Positions 1-8,719 of a DNA stretch of 64,000 bases are shown piece by piece. The position numbers were made by a program, and so were the translations under genes. A model generated the notes under the pieces. It worked only from the letters and a program-made list of their open reading frames with translations. It searched no databases and had not been told where the DNA came from. The stretch is from GCA-016699835 sp964543905. GTDB lineage: Bacteria; Planctomycetota; Phycisphaerae; Phycisphaerales; UBA1924. The stretch lies in assembly GCA_964543905.1 (NCBI GenBank), contig CAZIZO010000009.1:1-64000 (forward strand), read 5' to 3'. Position 1 is the first letter of the stretch; the number at the start of each line of letters is the position of its first letter.

Positions 1-2
1 AG

Positions 3-401
3 GCGACGGTCAAGACGAACCTGATGGCCGAACTCCCCTTCATGGCCACCGAGAACATCCTCATGGCGTGCGTGAAACTTGCCGGTCCGGGGGGCGGCGA
101 CCGCCAGCACTACCACGAACTCCTCCGCGTCCACGCCCAAGCCGCCGGCCTGCGCGTCAAGGACGAAGGCCTCGACAACGATCTGCTCGACCGCCTCAAG
201 AACGACCGCGCCTTCTGGTCCACCGCCCGCGGCGGGCCCCTGCGAGACGAACTGGACTGGGACAACCTCCTCGACCCCATGCGCTACATCGGGCGCAGCG
301 TCGAGCAGACCGAGCGGTTCATCAAGGATGTCGTGGAGCCGCTCCGCGAGCGGTATGGCGAGGCGATCGCCGCGCTGGGCGAGAGCGGGCCGAAGGTCTG
401 A
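3..401 (+). CDS. purB: Adenylosuccinate lyase, C-terminal part (5' end outside window)
   Basis: This is the last ~132 codons of adenylosuccinate lyase, which releases fumarate from SAICAR and adenylosuccinate in purine synthesis in the cytosol. The frame is open back to the window edge, so the true start lies upstream. The segment ELPFMATENILMACVK, then HELLRVHAQAA, DNDLLDRL and LLDPMRYIGRS, match the C-terminal helical domain of the animal-type branch of the family, ending at a usual distance from the LDP motif. The catalytic residues lie in the missing part. It converges on the acetyltransferase gene, with six bases between the two stop codons. Confidence 0.9.
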   Translation, partial: ATVKTNLMAELPFMATENILMACVKLAGPGGGDRQHYHELLRVHAQAAGLRVKDEGLDNDLLDRLKNDRAFWSTARGGPLRDELDWDNLLDPMRYIGRSVEQTERFIKDVVEPLRERYGEAIAALGESGPKV

Positions 402-407
402 CGTCGC

Positions 408-989
408 TCACACACGCCGATGCATGTCCACGTTCTCCCACGTCGTCTCGTCGTCGTGCAGGAGAGCCCCCGGGAGTCGTCCGTGCTCGACGAATCCGAA
501 GCGTCGATAGAGCGCCATCGCCGGCGCGTTCGCGGCGTAGACCGCGAGGGTGATGATCTGCACCTCCGGGTTCGCCTCGGCCCACGCGACGGCCTCGCGC
601 AGCAACGCTGTCCCCACCCGCCGCCCGCGGTACGACTGCCGGATGCTCATGCCCAGCACGACGGCATGCCGGAGTTTTCGTTTCGCCGTGTTCTGCGTGA
701 GCACAAGGATGCCGATGATCTGCCCCGCGTGCTCGGCGACGAGCATGATCTGGCGCGGGTGCTCGTGGAGTTTGGCGATGAACTCGCGCTCCTCTTCCAG
801 CGTCATGGTGAACTCGCCCGGGCTGGTGAGCACGTACGGGCTCGTCACGAAGACTTCACGCGCACACTCCAGCACACGCTCGGCGTCGTCGGGCGTCGCC
901 GAACGAACGACAAACGAGTCCGCGACTGCGCCCGGCGTGGTGCCCACCGCGGGCGACAGCGAGTGGGTACGTGGATCCATCGACGCCAT
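408..989 (-). CDS. GNAT family N-acetyltransferase
   Basis: A 193-residue acyl-CoA-dependent acetyltransferase with one GNAT domain at about residues 27-190. The acetyl-CoA pyrophosphate-binding motif A is seen as QSYRGRRVGTALL, preceded by the beta-4 strand LRHAVVLGMSI and followed by the strand ITLAVYAANAPAMALYRRFGF, where the typical NxxAxxLYxxxGF of motif B is clear. The substrate cannot be read from the sequence; the YRRFGF pattern also occurs in RimI- and PhnO-like enzymes. The N-terminal ~26 residues are low complexity, so the start could lie slightly downstream. It stands alone, convergent with purB and divergent from mqnC. Confidence 0.85.
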   Translation of the reverse strand: MASMDPRTHSLSPAVGTTPGAVADSFVVRSATPDDAERVLECAREVFVTSPYVLTSPGEFTMTLEEEREFIAKLHEHPRQIMLVAEHAGQIIGILVLTQNTAKRKLRHAVVLGMSIRQSYRGRRVGTALLREAVAWAEANPEVQIITLAVYAANAPAMALYRRFGFVEHGRLPGALLHDDETTWENVDMHRRV

Positions 990-1129
990 GGCGGCATGGT
1001 ACCGGCGACCGGTCCCGGCGTGCAGGCCTATGCTTCTCAGTTTTCAGAACTGATTGAAACATCGCCCCGGGACCTTGTTCCGCCGCGAACGACACCGAGT
1101 GCGATCGTCTCCTGAACCGAAGCACGACC

Positions 1130-2635
1130 ATGACGACGAACCATGACCGCCCGCCGCAGGAACTACCACACCTTCGAGGCACGGATTCGGGGCTGCTCAG
1201 CGCCGTGGTCGCGGGCGAGGCTCGCCTCACCTGCGACCAAGCCCTCGAACTCTTCCACACGCTCCCGCTCCCCACGCTCGGGCGTTGGGCCGATGCGCGC
1301 TGCCGAGCGATCCACGGCGACACGCTCCGCACCTACATCATCGACCGCAACATCAACTACACCAATGTCTGCACGGCACGCTGCACGTTCTGCGCCTTCT
1401 ATCGCACGGGCAAGGAGAGCGACTCGTACACGCTCAGCCAGGCGCAGATCCACGAGAAGATCGCCGAACTGCAAGCCATCGGCGGCACCCAGATCCTCAT
1501 GCAAGGCGGCATGAACCCCGAGTTGCCGCTCGACTGGTACATCGACCTGCTCCGCTCAATCAAGGAAAAGTTCCCCAAGATCCACGTCCACGCCTTCAGC
1601 CCGCCGGAGTTCGTGGAGTTTGTCAACTTCTTCGATCCGCCGGGCGAATGTTTCGCCGACAAGGTGCGGTGGGTGATGGTGCGTCTGCGTGAAGCCGGGC
1701 TCGACTCGCTCCCCGGGGGTGGCGGCGAAATCTTCGCCAACCCCGTCCGGAGCAAGATCGGGATGGGCAAGTGCGACGCGGAGGCGTGGCTGACGGTGAT
1801 GCTCGTCGCGCAGGAACTCGGGATGTTCACGAGCGCGACGATGATGTTCGGGCACATCGAGGGCTACGCCGACCGCATCCACCACATGAAGTTGGTTCGG
1901 GAGTGGCAGGACAAGGCGCTCCACCAAGGCCGCGAAGCCATGGGTCGCTCCCCGGAGCGCACATCGGGGGCTGTCCCGACGGCTCGTCGCCACTCCCTCT
2001 TTGGTTTCTACAAGGCCTTCATCTCCTGGCCCTTCCAGCGCGAGAACACGCCGCTCGGACGCCTGCGCGATTGGGGGCACGTTCCCGAGGAGTGGGATCA
2101 GCCCTTCCCGGGCGACGTGGTCGCCGCCGCACACAAATGGGGCCAGAACCCGGACGTTGACTATCAAACTCTGGGGCCCACGGCGGCCAACTTCGGCCGG
2201 CGCGCCCGTCTCAGCGGCGCGTCGGATTACCTCCGCACGCAGGCGATCTCCCGTCTGATGCTCGACAACATCTATTCCATTGGGAGTTCCTGGGTCACGA
2301 TGGGCCCGCACGTCGGACAACTGGGCCTCCTGTACGGCGCGAACGACATGGGCAGCGTCATGATGGAAGAGAACGTCGTGAGCAGCGCGGGCACCACCTA
2401 TTGCCTCGACGAGGCCGTGCTCTGCCGTCTCATCCGCGATGCGGGCTTCATCCCCGCGCAGCGCGACAACTCCTACGACATCCTCCGCATCCACGATGGT
2501 CCACACTCACCGGACTTGCGCGTCAAGGACTGGAGCGAACATCGCACGCGGCGACTGCACGTCGAACGCGCGCCAAAGACGAAGAAGCCTGCTCTCGGCG
2601 GGCCCGCCGAGTTGACGGTGAGCGCAAAGCGATAA
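1130..2635 (+). CDS. mqnC: Cyclic dehypoxanthinyl futalosine synthase (radical SAM), with two insertions
   Basis: A radical SAM enzyme of the futalosine route to menaquinone that cyclises dehypoxanthinyl futalosine. The 4Fe-4S cysteines are C81, C85 and C88 (NYTNVCTARCTFCAFYR), and the CAFYR ending is typical of MqnC rather than MqnE. GGTQILMQGG and the late ENVVSSAGTTY block also fit. At 501 residues it is about 100 longer than usual: relative to the family there are extra segments at roughly residues 262-289 and 311-364 that interrupt the FxxFISWPFQxxNTPLG region. The first coincides with two small DNA inverted repeats (1946-1979). Transcription is probably monocistronic, divergent from the acetyltransferase. 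Confidence 0.9.
   Translation: MTTNHDRPPQELPHLRGTDSGLLSAVVAGEARLTCDQALELFHTLPLPTLGRWADARCRAIHGDTLRTYIIDRNINYTNVCTARCTFCAFYRTGKESDSYTLSQAQIHEKIAELQAIGGTQILMQGGMNPELPLDWYIDLLRSIKEKFPKIHVHAFSPPEFVEFVNFFDPPGECFADKVRWVMVRLREAGLDSLPGGGGEIFANPVRSKIGMGKCDAEAWLTVMLVAQELGMFTSATMMFGHIEGYADRIHHMKLVREWQDKALHQGREAMGRSPERTSGAVPTARRHSLFGFYKAFISWPFQRENTPLGRLRDWGHVPEEWDQPFPGDVVAAAHKWGQNPDVDYQTLGPTAANFGRRARLSGASDYLRTQAISRLMLDNIYSIGSSWVTMGPHVGQLGLLYGANDMGSVMMEENVVSSAGTTYCLDEAVLCRLIRDAGFIPAQRDNSYDILRIHDGPHSPDLRVKDWSEHRTRRLHVERAPKTKKPALGGPAELTVSAKR
1946..1979. repeat. Two adjacent short inverted repeats inside mqnC
   Basis: CGCTCC-CC-GGAGCG at 1946-1959 is followed by TCGGG-6nt-CCCGA at 1964-1979. Both lie in codons ~272-283, in the part of the protein that is an insertion relative to the MqnC family. 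Two tandem hairpins confined to a family-specific insertion suggest, but do not prove, a small palindromic element absorbed in frame. Confidence 0.5.
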
Positions 2636-2686
2636 CCACGCCGACTCACGCAACTCGAGCCAACCCGACGCCCTCTACACTGAGGG

Positions 2687-3190
2687 ATGCACCCGCTCGC
2701 CTCCGCGATCCTCATCTCCTGGCGACGCAACGGCGCCTACGCGTTGCGCCTGGCCGACGATCTCAACGATGCACAGTTCGTCGCCCAGCCTCCGGGCTTG
2801 CCCGCGATCTTGAACCACCCCGCGTGGCTCTTCGCGCACCTCAACGTGTACGCCCCGATCTGTTCCGCGATGCTGCGTCGCCAGGAGTTCACCGACCCGA
2901 TCGACCACCCCTACGGGCCGAAGTCCCAAGTCCGCACGCGGCAGGGCGACTATCCCGCACGATCTGACCTGCTGACGGAGTATCGGCGTTCGCACGACGA
3001 CGCCCAACGGGCGCTGGAATCGATCGACGACCGCGTGCTTGCCGAGCCCAACCCGCTCGAACGCTGGCGCACGATGCACCCGACCGTGGGCGATATGGTG
3101 ATGACGCTCATGGTCAAGCACGAATCGCACCACCTGGGGCAACTCTCCACATGGCGGCGCGCGATGGGGCTGCCCCGTGTCGAGATGTAG
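2687..3190 (+). CDS. DinB-like four-helix protein
   Basis: A 167-residue protein of the DinB/YfiT-like metal-binding four-helix family. The signature is the C-terminal HESHHLGQLSTWRRAMGLP, with the two-histidine metal site, paired with an N-terminal histidine in ILNHPAWLFAHL. In related enzymes this scaffold carries thiol-dependent transfer chemistry (bacillithiol- or mycothiol-dependent), but the substrate here is unknown. It starts 51 bases after mqnC on the same strand and may be cotranscribed. It converges on the cupin gene with a five-base gap. Confidence 0.8.
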   Translation: MHPLASAILISWRRNGAYALRLADDLNDAQFVAQPPGLPAILNHPAWLFAHLNVYAPICSAMLRRQEFTDPIDHPYGPKSQVRTRQGDYPARSDLLTEYRRSHDDAQRALESIDDRVLAEPNPLERWRTMHPTVGDMVMTLMVKHESHHLGQLSTWRRAMGLPRVEM

Positions 3191-3195
3191 AGCGC

Positions 3196-3534
3196 TTACG
3201 CTCGCTTCAAGAGCGTGAGCACGAACCGCGTCGGCTCGATCGCCGAAAGGCGGTGCGGTGCATTCGCGGGCATCACCAGCCAGTCGTGTCGCGCCATCAC
3301 GCGCTCCTGCTCGCCCACGCCAAAGCGGAGTTTGCCCTCCAGCACCTGCACGGTGCTGACGAAGGGCGCGCGATGCTCGCTGATCTCCTGTCCCGCATCC
3401 ATCGCGAAGAGCACGATCTTGCCCTCGGGCAGGTTCACGAGCGGCTTGCTCACCGTGGCTCCGGAAACGACCGGGCACGCGGCAAGCAACTCAACGAACT
3501 GCGGCGAGGCCGCGTCGAACAGGGGATTGGCCAT
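3196..3534 (-). CDS. Small cupin-domain protein
   Basis: A 112-residue single-domain cupin. The core FAMDAGQEISEHRAPFVSTVQVLEGKLRFGVGE corresponds to cupin motif 1 (G-x5-H-x-H-x3-4-E), although the second histidine is not conserved; motif 2 is MPANAPHRL. Small cupins of this kind are found as metal-binding sensors or isomerases, and no substrate can be assigned. The start at 3534 (MANPLF) fits the family; an upstream ATG would add 30 residues with no cupin character. It lies 55 bases downstream of the SRPBCC gene, probably in one transcript. Confidence 0.75.
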   Translation of the reverse strand: MANPLFDAASPQFVELLAACPVVSGATVSKPLVNLPEGKIVLFAMDAGQEISEHRAPFVSTVQVLEGKLRFGVGEQERVMARHDWLVMPANAPHRLSAIEPTRFVLTLLKRA

Positions 3535-3589
3535 GGCTCCGCTCCGTCTTCCCCCAGTGATCAACCGTAGCGCACCTCGCGCGAAGAAA

Positions 3590-4111
3590 TCACTGGCCGC
3601 ATTTCTCTCGCATCGCTTTGGCAAACTGCTTGAGGTAGTACTCGTGCCCGAAGAACAGTTTCATCATCGCCCTTGGGATCGCACTGTTCACCTTCCCCGT
3701 CTCCTTCACCGTCAGCCGCGTCCGCCCGCCCCCCATGTCCTCGAACACGTGCTCCCAACTCCCCGTCAACATGTTGTTGTCGTCGGCTATCGTCCGCGTC
3801 ACGATCTCCGGCTCGCGTTTCACCGTCTCTTCCAGCACGAACGAGTTGCGACCCTGCGTTTGCCGGAACACGCGCCGGCCTTCACGCTCCGGCAACACCT
3901 CCACCTTGTTGATGCCCGGCAGCCAGTTCGGAAAGTCGTTCACGTCGTCGATGAGTTTCCACACCTCCGCACGCGGCTTGCCGAGTTCCACACTCACCGA
4001 TGCCGTGTGCGTCGCGGGCAGGAGCGACCCCACAATCCCCATCGACCCCACGAGAAGCAGGATCAGGCCCACCAGGGCGATCAGGATGTACACCGCCATG
4101 CGCAACTCCAT
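3590..4111 (-). CDS. SRPBCC-fold protein with N-terminal membrane anchor
   Basis: A 173-residue protein with one transmembrane helix near the N-terminus (MAVYILIALVGLILLLVGSMGIVG) followed by a START/polyketide-cyclase-like (SRPBCC) domain. Typical features are the opening strand HTASVSVELGKPRAEVWKLIDD, FPNWLPGINKVEVLP, and the closing helix YYLKQFAKAM. Such domains bind hydrophobic ligands, and the ligand here is unknown. The start at 4111 was chosen because the frame upstream has no family similarity; a second ATG at 4099 is possible. It is divergent from the MmgE/PrpD gene. Confidence 0.75.
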   Translation of the reverse strand: MELRMAVYILIALVGLILLLVGSMGIVGSLLPATHTASVSVELGKPRAEVWKLIDDVNDFPNWLPGINKVEVLPEREGRRVFRQTQGRNSFVLEETVKREPEIVTRTIADDNNMLTGSWEHVFEDMGGGRTRLTVKETGKVNSAIPRAMMKLFFGHEYYLKQFAKAMREKCGQ

Positions 4112-4217
4112 GGACTCCTGTACTCCGGGGTCTCCGACGCTCGGTTCGCCCAGTTGGCAGACTCGTCCGTCCGCCTCGCAGTCTATCGTTTCCGGCCACT
4201 CATCGCAAGGAGCACCC

Positions 4218-5660
4218 ATGGCCGGCAAAGCCCCCGTCGATCCCAACAAGAAGTACATCTCCCACGCCCTCGCCGAGTGGGCCTGCAACCTCAAGTTTGA
4301 GCACCTCTCGCCCAAGGCGATCGAATCCGCCAAACTCTTCTGGTTCGATTCGATCGGCTGCGCTCTTGGAGGCTCGCAACAAGAAGACGCCCACATCCTG
4401 CTCGCGCACTACAAGGAAATGGGGGGCTCGAGCAGCCCCAACGCCGCCACCTGCTTTGTCTCGGGCTTCAAGACCAACCCCGTCGATGCGGCGTTCCTCA
4501 ACGACCACATGATCCGCGCGATGGACTACAACGACATCTATTGGAAGGCCGATCCCTGCCACCCCAGCGACATCATCGCCGGCCCGCTTGCCTTGTGCGA
4601 ATACCTCAACCTCACCGGCAAAGACCTGATCCTCGCCACCATCATCGCCTACGAAATCGAGCAGCGCCTCTGCGAGTTTGGCCTCCCCGGCATCCGCGAG
4701 TACGGCTGGCACCATGCCACCCTCACCGCCTTTGCCGCACCCCTCGCCGCCGGTCGTGTCCTCAATCTCAGCGTCGATCAGATGGTCCAAGCCATCGGCA
4801 TCAGCGCCTCGCGCACGTTTACTCCGGGTGCCGTCACCGCGGGCAAACTCACCAACATGAAGAACACCGTCGATCCCTGGGCCACACGCATGGGGGTCGA
4901 GTCCGCGCTCCTCGCCAAGCGCGGCTACAGCGGCCCCGAGCACATCTTCGATGGCAAGGAGGGCCTCTACGCCGTCTTCGGGCACGTCCACTACAAGGGC
5001 AATCCCGCCAGGTTCGAGACCACCATCCTCCTCGACAAACTGCCCAAATCCAGCAGCGACCACTATCGCATCCTCGACTGCGGCATGAAGTCGTTTCCCA
5101 TCGAAGCGCTCAGCCACGCACCCCTCACCGCCATGATGAAGTGCGTCAAGGAAAACAACATCAAGGCCGCCAACGTCGCCGAGATCAAGGTCGAGGTCAT
5201 CGCCCGTGCCGCCGACATCTTGGGCGATCCGCACAAGTATCGTCCCAACAGCAAGGAGACCGCCGATCACTCGCTGCCCTATTGCATGGCCGTCGGCCTC
5301 GTCGACGGCATGGTCACGCCCCTCCAGTTCAAGGAAGAGCGTGTGCTCGATCAGAGCCTTATCCCCGTCATGGACAAGGTCAAGGTCGTCGCCAACGACG
5401 AGTTCGAGGCCCTCTTCCCCAAGTTCCAGCCCAGCCGCGTCACCATCACCACCACCGACGGCAAGAGTTTCGCCAAGCGCGTCGACGTCCCCAAGGGCGA
5501 CCCGCGCGACCCGATGACCGCCGAGGAAATCGGCGTCAAGTTCCACGCCCTCGGCGACGGCGTCCTCGGCAAGGCCAAGTGCGACCAACTCGCGGCCGCG
5601 ATCCTGAAGATGGAAACGCTGACCGACCTGCGGGCGTTCCTGGCGATGACGGTGAAATGA
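4218..5660 (+). CDS. MmgE/PrpD family protein (2-methylcitrate dehydratase-like)
   Basis: A 480-residue member of the MmgE/PrpD family, whose characterised members dehydrate 2-methylcitrate (PrpD), produce itaconate from cis-aconitate, or act on related tricarboxylates. Family blocks visible are FDSIGCALGGS, the DYNDIYW segment followed by HPSDIIAGPLAL, EYGWHHATLTAFAAP, TAGKLTNMKN, MKSFPIEALSHAPL and ETADHSLPYCMAVGLVDG. No methylcitrate synthase or prpB/prpC gene is nearby, so a role in propionate degradation is not supported by context. An AAGG ribosome site at 4207-4210 precedes the chosen ATG. Confidence 0.85.
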   Translation: MAGKAPVDPNKKYISHALAEWACNLKFEHLSPKAIESAKLFWFDSIGCALGGSQQEDAHILLAHYKEMGGSSSPNAATCFVSGFKTNPVDAAFLNDHMIRAMDYNDIYWKADPCHPSDIIAGPLALCEYLNLTGKDLILATIIAYEIEQRLCEFGLPGIREYGWHHATLTAFAAPLAAGRVLNLSVDQMVQAIGISASRTFTPGAVTAGKLTNMKNTVDPWATRMGVESALLAKRGYSGPEHIFDGKEGLYAVFGHVHYKGNPARFETTILLDKLPKSSSDHYRILDCGMKSFPIEALSHAPLTAMMKCVKENNIKAANVAEIKVEVIARAADILGDPHKYRPNSKETADHSLPYCMAVGLVDGMVTPLQFKEERVLDQSLIPVMDKVKVVANDEFEALFPKFQPSRVTITTTDGKSFAKRVDVPKGDPRDPMTAEEIGVKFHALGDGVLGKAKCDQLAAAILKMETLTDLRAFLAMTVK

Positions 5661-7924
5661 CGAGACGTGGACGTCGTGCCCACGATGCCGAATGCCGTTC
5701 CCGGCTCTGCTGATGCGTCACGATTTCCCGGCAGGTGCTCGCGGCAGGCCGGCGTTGCATGCCTCACGTTCGTCCTCTTTATGCCTGTGCTGTGATCGAT
5801 GATCGTGCCCATCGGACATGCCGCGTTCTTGCGCCGACGCCGCGAACCCAGTTCCGATCTTCCATGCCGGTCGCCAGCACACGGCCACGCCCGCCACGCC
5901 CCATACACCGCCACCACTCGCAGCAGCGGCTCGAACGGCACGCCGTAGCGGTCGATCCCGCTCAGCGTGAGCACCGCGAGCGCCGTCGCGTTCGCCGCCA
6001 CCAATGCGGAGATGACGAGCACGGGCCCATCGCGCCGAACAAAGGCGAACATCGCGCCGCACACGAACAGCCCGCCCAGGATCGGACGCAACGCGTCCTC
6101 GGCGCACCACCACGCCGCGAATCGTCGTGCGTCGGCACCCTGCACCTGGCGCGTGATGTCGCGATTCGTCCGCGTCCAGAGTTGATCGCGATCGGTTTCA
6201 CGCAGGGAGACCATGCCCTCGACGATCTCGCGTCCGGTCCACATATTCGTGACCAGTCCGTCGCGCTCGACGGTGCCCGGATGCACGCCTCGCAAGGGGC
6301 GTGACCAGTACTCATTCTCCGCGAACCCCCACCGCTCCGTCCGCCACAGGCCGAGGATGTTGAGCGTGCCCAGCGCGGCGACCTTCGCGGCCTTCACCGG
6401 CTCGCGCGCGATCGACTCCATCGCCGGCACGTCCAACTTCGCCGATCGCTCGCCCCAGCCCTTGAGCCCCGCGGGAGCATGGAGTCGTTCCGACTTCATC
6501 CAAATATCGTGTGCGGAGTACGCGTCGATCGTGCCCTCGCGGCGACCCCGTTCCAGCGCCTGCCACGCCGAAGGAGCGAGCACCCCGCTCTGATTGTCCT
6601 CCATGAGGCCCACCATCTGCGTCGTGAGGTTGCGCTGGTACCCCTCGCCGACAACCAACTTCGCCTCCCCGTACTCACGAAGATTCCACATCGCCCGCGG
6701 CAGGACGCACGCGACCGAGACGGTCAATGCGATCGCCCCCAGCGCCGGCGCTCCGCCCACTCCCCACCGCCGCCATGACGCCGCCGCGAACAGCACCGGC
6801 ACGAAGACGAACAGCAACTGCAGGTTTCCGCGCGTGTACGCACCCGCGGCGCACACGACACCGAGCACGCACGCCCCGAGCGCCTCACGCCCGAAGCCCG
6901 CATCCTCTTCAGCGTTGTTCGTTCGGGGCGAAGACCCTTGCGAACCCTCGATCGGCAGCGATCGCATCGCCAGCCAGACCGCGAGGGTGACCAGGTACGC
7001 CGAGAGCGTCTCGGACATCACGAATCGCTGCCACGCGAGCATGAGCGGCGAGAGCCCGACGAGCACGAGCACCACGCTCGCAAGTGCACGGGGCATGAGC
7101 CGCATGGCGACACGCCAGGCAAAGAACGTGGTTCCCAGCGTCAGGCACGACTGGATGATCGCGAACCCGATCGAGAAATCGCCGGGCAACACCCAGAGCG
7201 CCGCCAGCAGGACGCCAAACCCCGGCACGCGCGGCCCCTCGAAGCCGACCAGCGAGCGCTCGCGAATGAGGCGGATCGCGCCCGCCAGATAGCCCATGGA
7301 ATCGGGACAATACAGCGTGGGTGACCACGAGAGCATCCAGGCCTGCACGCCCCCAACGACCGACCACGCGAGCGTTTCGGGCGTGAGGAACCGTTGGCCC
7401 CACGCCCGCCACCACGTCCGCACGAGGAGCACGCCCCCGAACACAAGCCCCAAGGACACACCCACGATCGATACGCCGAGGACCTGCAGGCGGTTGGGAA
7501 CCTCGGGGAGCGGGATCACGATGGTGTCGGGCTCCACCCGAGGCACCACGTTCACGCGCCCGAGCGGCATTCCAAAGACCGATTGATCGAACGTCACGAC
7601 GTCCACACGCGCGGGCGTCGAAGGAGGTTCGGCGCGAAGTTCCAATGAGGCAACCTGGTACGCCGGAAGCCTCCGCACGACGTCTCCCTCGCCTCGCTCC
7701 GACAGCACGATCCACACGCCGTTGCGCCCACGCGTGCTCGCCCGGGTCCACTCCAAGGCCCACACCGAGCCAGGCTCACCCCGGAGTGTAAACTCGACCG
7801 TGCGCGACGCGGCGATGGGTCGGAGCGCGAACCACCCGGCCACGGTCAGCATCATCCACGCGAACAGACCAAGCGCGAACATCCATCGACGCCGATCGCT
7901 CGGAGCCGGGCTGTGGGCGGGCAT
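5351..7924 (-). CDS. Multi-pass membrane protein, GT-C (PMT/ArnT-like) glycosyltransferase candidate
   Basis: A polytopic protein with a lumenal first loop and about ten hydrophobic segments. The motif YCPDSMGYLAGAIRLIRE, with RVPGFGVLLAAL after it, resembles the acidic first-loop motif and following helix of lipid-linked-sugar-dependent GT-C glycosyltransferases (family 39/83-like). Transmembrane character ends near 5870. The frame then continues another ~170 codons of basic, serine-rich, non-membrane sequence and runs antisense to the last 310 bases of the MmgE/PrpD gene, which looks unnatural. A frameshift near 5850-5900 with a true stop at 5718 is one explanation. The start at 7924 is chosen just before the first hydrophobic helix; ATGs at 7948 and 7981 also exist. 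Confidence 0.6.
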   Translation of the reverse strand: MPAHSPAPSDRRRWMFALGLFAWMMLTVAGWFALRPIAASRTVEFTLRGEPGSVWALEWTRASTRGRNGVWIVLSERGEGDVVRRLPAYQVASLELRAEPPSTPARVDVVTFDQSVFGMPLGRVNVVPRVEPDTIVIPLPEVPNRLQVLGVSIVGVSLGLVFGGVLLVRTWWRAWGQRFLTPETLAWSVVGGVQAWMLSWSPTLYCPDSMGYLAGAIRLIRERSLVGFEGPRVPGFGVLLAALWVLPGDFSIGFAIIQSCLTLGTTFFAWRVAMRLMPRALASVVLVLVGLSPLMLAWQRFVMSETLSAYLVTLAVWLAMRSLPIEGSQGSSPRTNNAEEDAGFGREALGACVLGVVCAAGAYTRGNLQLLFVFVPVLFAAASWRRWGVGGAPALGAIALTVSVACVLPRAMWNLREYGEAKLVVGEGYQRNLTTQMVGLMEDNQSGVLAPSAWQALERGRREGTIDAYSAHDIWMKSERLHAPAGLKGWGERSAKLDVPAMESIAREPVKAAKVAALGTLNILGLWRTERWGFAENEYWSRPLRGVHPGTVERDGLVTNMWTGREIVEGMVSLRETDRDQLWTRTNRDITRQVQGADARRFAAWWCAEDALRPILGGLFVCGAMFAFVRRDGPVLVISALVAANATALAVLTLSGIDRYGVPFEPLLRVVAVYGAWRAWPCAGDRHGRSELGSRRRRKNAACPMGTIIDHSTGIKRTNVRHATPACREHLPGNRDASAEPGTAFGIVGTTSTSRHFTVIARNARRSVSVSIFRIAAASWSHLALPRTPSPRAWNLTPISSAVIGSRGSPLGTSTRLAKLLPSVVVMVTRLGWNLGKRASNSSLATTLTLSMTGIRL

Positions 7925-8014
7925 GTTCTCGGGCGGACTCGCGGGCATGCAGGCACGGACGCGCGGATGCCGGCGGACCATCCGGCACGTCCTTCCTCAC
8001 TATACTCGCTCCTC

Positions 8015-8686
8015 ATGGGCACGATTTCCCTCATCCAGCAGCGCCGGGCCGAACTCCGCCGCCGACTCGACGTGGCCAGACAGTTCGAGAAACTCGAAGA
8101 ATCCTGCATCCCGTCCTACGTCCACGGCAATCCCGCGGCGGCCGGCGTCGCCTGGATGCGCCTGCTCACCGCGGCCCGCCTCTACAAGCGATTCGCCCCC
8201 CCCGGCCCCGTGCTCGACTTCGGCTCCGCCGCCGGCGAACTCTTCCACACGATCAAACTCCACGAAGGCCTCGAACCCGAGTACCACTTCTGCGAACTCA
8301 ACGACGCGCTGATCAAGGCGCTGTTGGAGATGAACCCGAAGGCCAAGCGTGTCCACCTCGAATCGCTCCCGCCGCACAAGTTTGCCGCCATCTTCGCCCT
8401 CGATTCGCTCGAGCACAACGAGAACGTCGCGGAGTTACTCGACCTCCTGCTCAAGGGCCTCGCGCCGAACGGCGTCTTTGTGCTCTCTGGCCCAACCGAG
8501 AACTGGCTGTACCGCACAGGCCGAAAGATCGCCGGATTCTCCGGGCACTACCACAAGACCACCATCGCGAACATCGAAGAGGTCTTCGCCACCCGCCTCA
8601 CACTCGTCGCTCGCCAGCACATCCCCTTCGGCGTGCCCCTCTTCAGCGTTTCCGTTTGGACGTTCGGCACGAGCAGGCAGGCCTGA
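8015..8686 (+). CDS. Class I SAM-dependent methyltransferase-like protein
   Basis: A 223-residue protein with a Rossmann methyltransferase core: motif I is VLDFGSAAGELFHTI (a D-x-G-x-x-x-G variant), the acidic loop follows at FCELND, motif post-I is IFALDSLEHNENV, and a later strand GVFVLSGPTENWLYR resembles the methyltransf_11/23 group. The substrate is unknown. The ATG at 8015 directly precedes a coherent N-terminal helix. It is divergent from the membrane glycosyltransferase candidate, with 90 bases between starts, which suggests a shared promoter region and possibly a joint role in surface glycan synthesis (inference). Confidence 0.75.
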   Translation: MGTISLIQQRRAELRRRLDVARQFEKLEESCIPSYVHGNPAAAGVAWMRLLTAARLYKRFAPPGPVLDFGSAAGELFHTIKLHEGLEPEYHFCELNDALIKALLEMNPKAKRVHLESLPPHKFAAIFALDSLEHNENVAELLDLLLKGLAPNGVFVLSGPTENWLYRTGRKIAGFSGHYHKTTIANIEEVFATRLTLVARQHIPFGVPLFSVSVWTFGTSRQA

Positions 8687-8719
8687 GCCTGCCCCGAGAT
8701 GATCGAACGACCTCGACGC

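Noticed and set aside
4200..5588. A 462-codon minus-strand open frame
   Set aside because: Lies entirely within and antisense to the MmgE/PrpD gene and has only compositional Asp/Gly/Val repeats.
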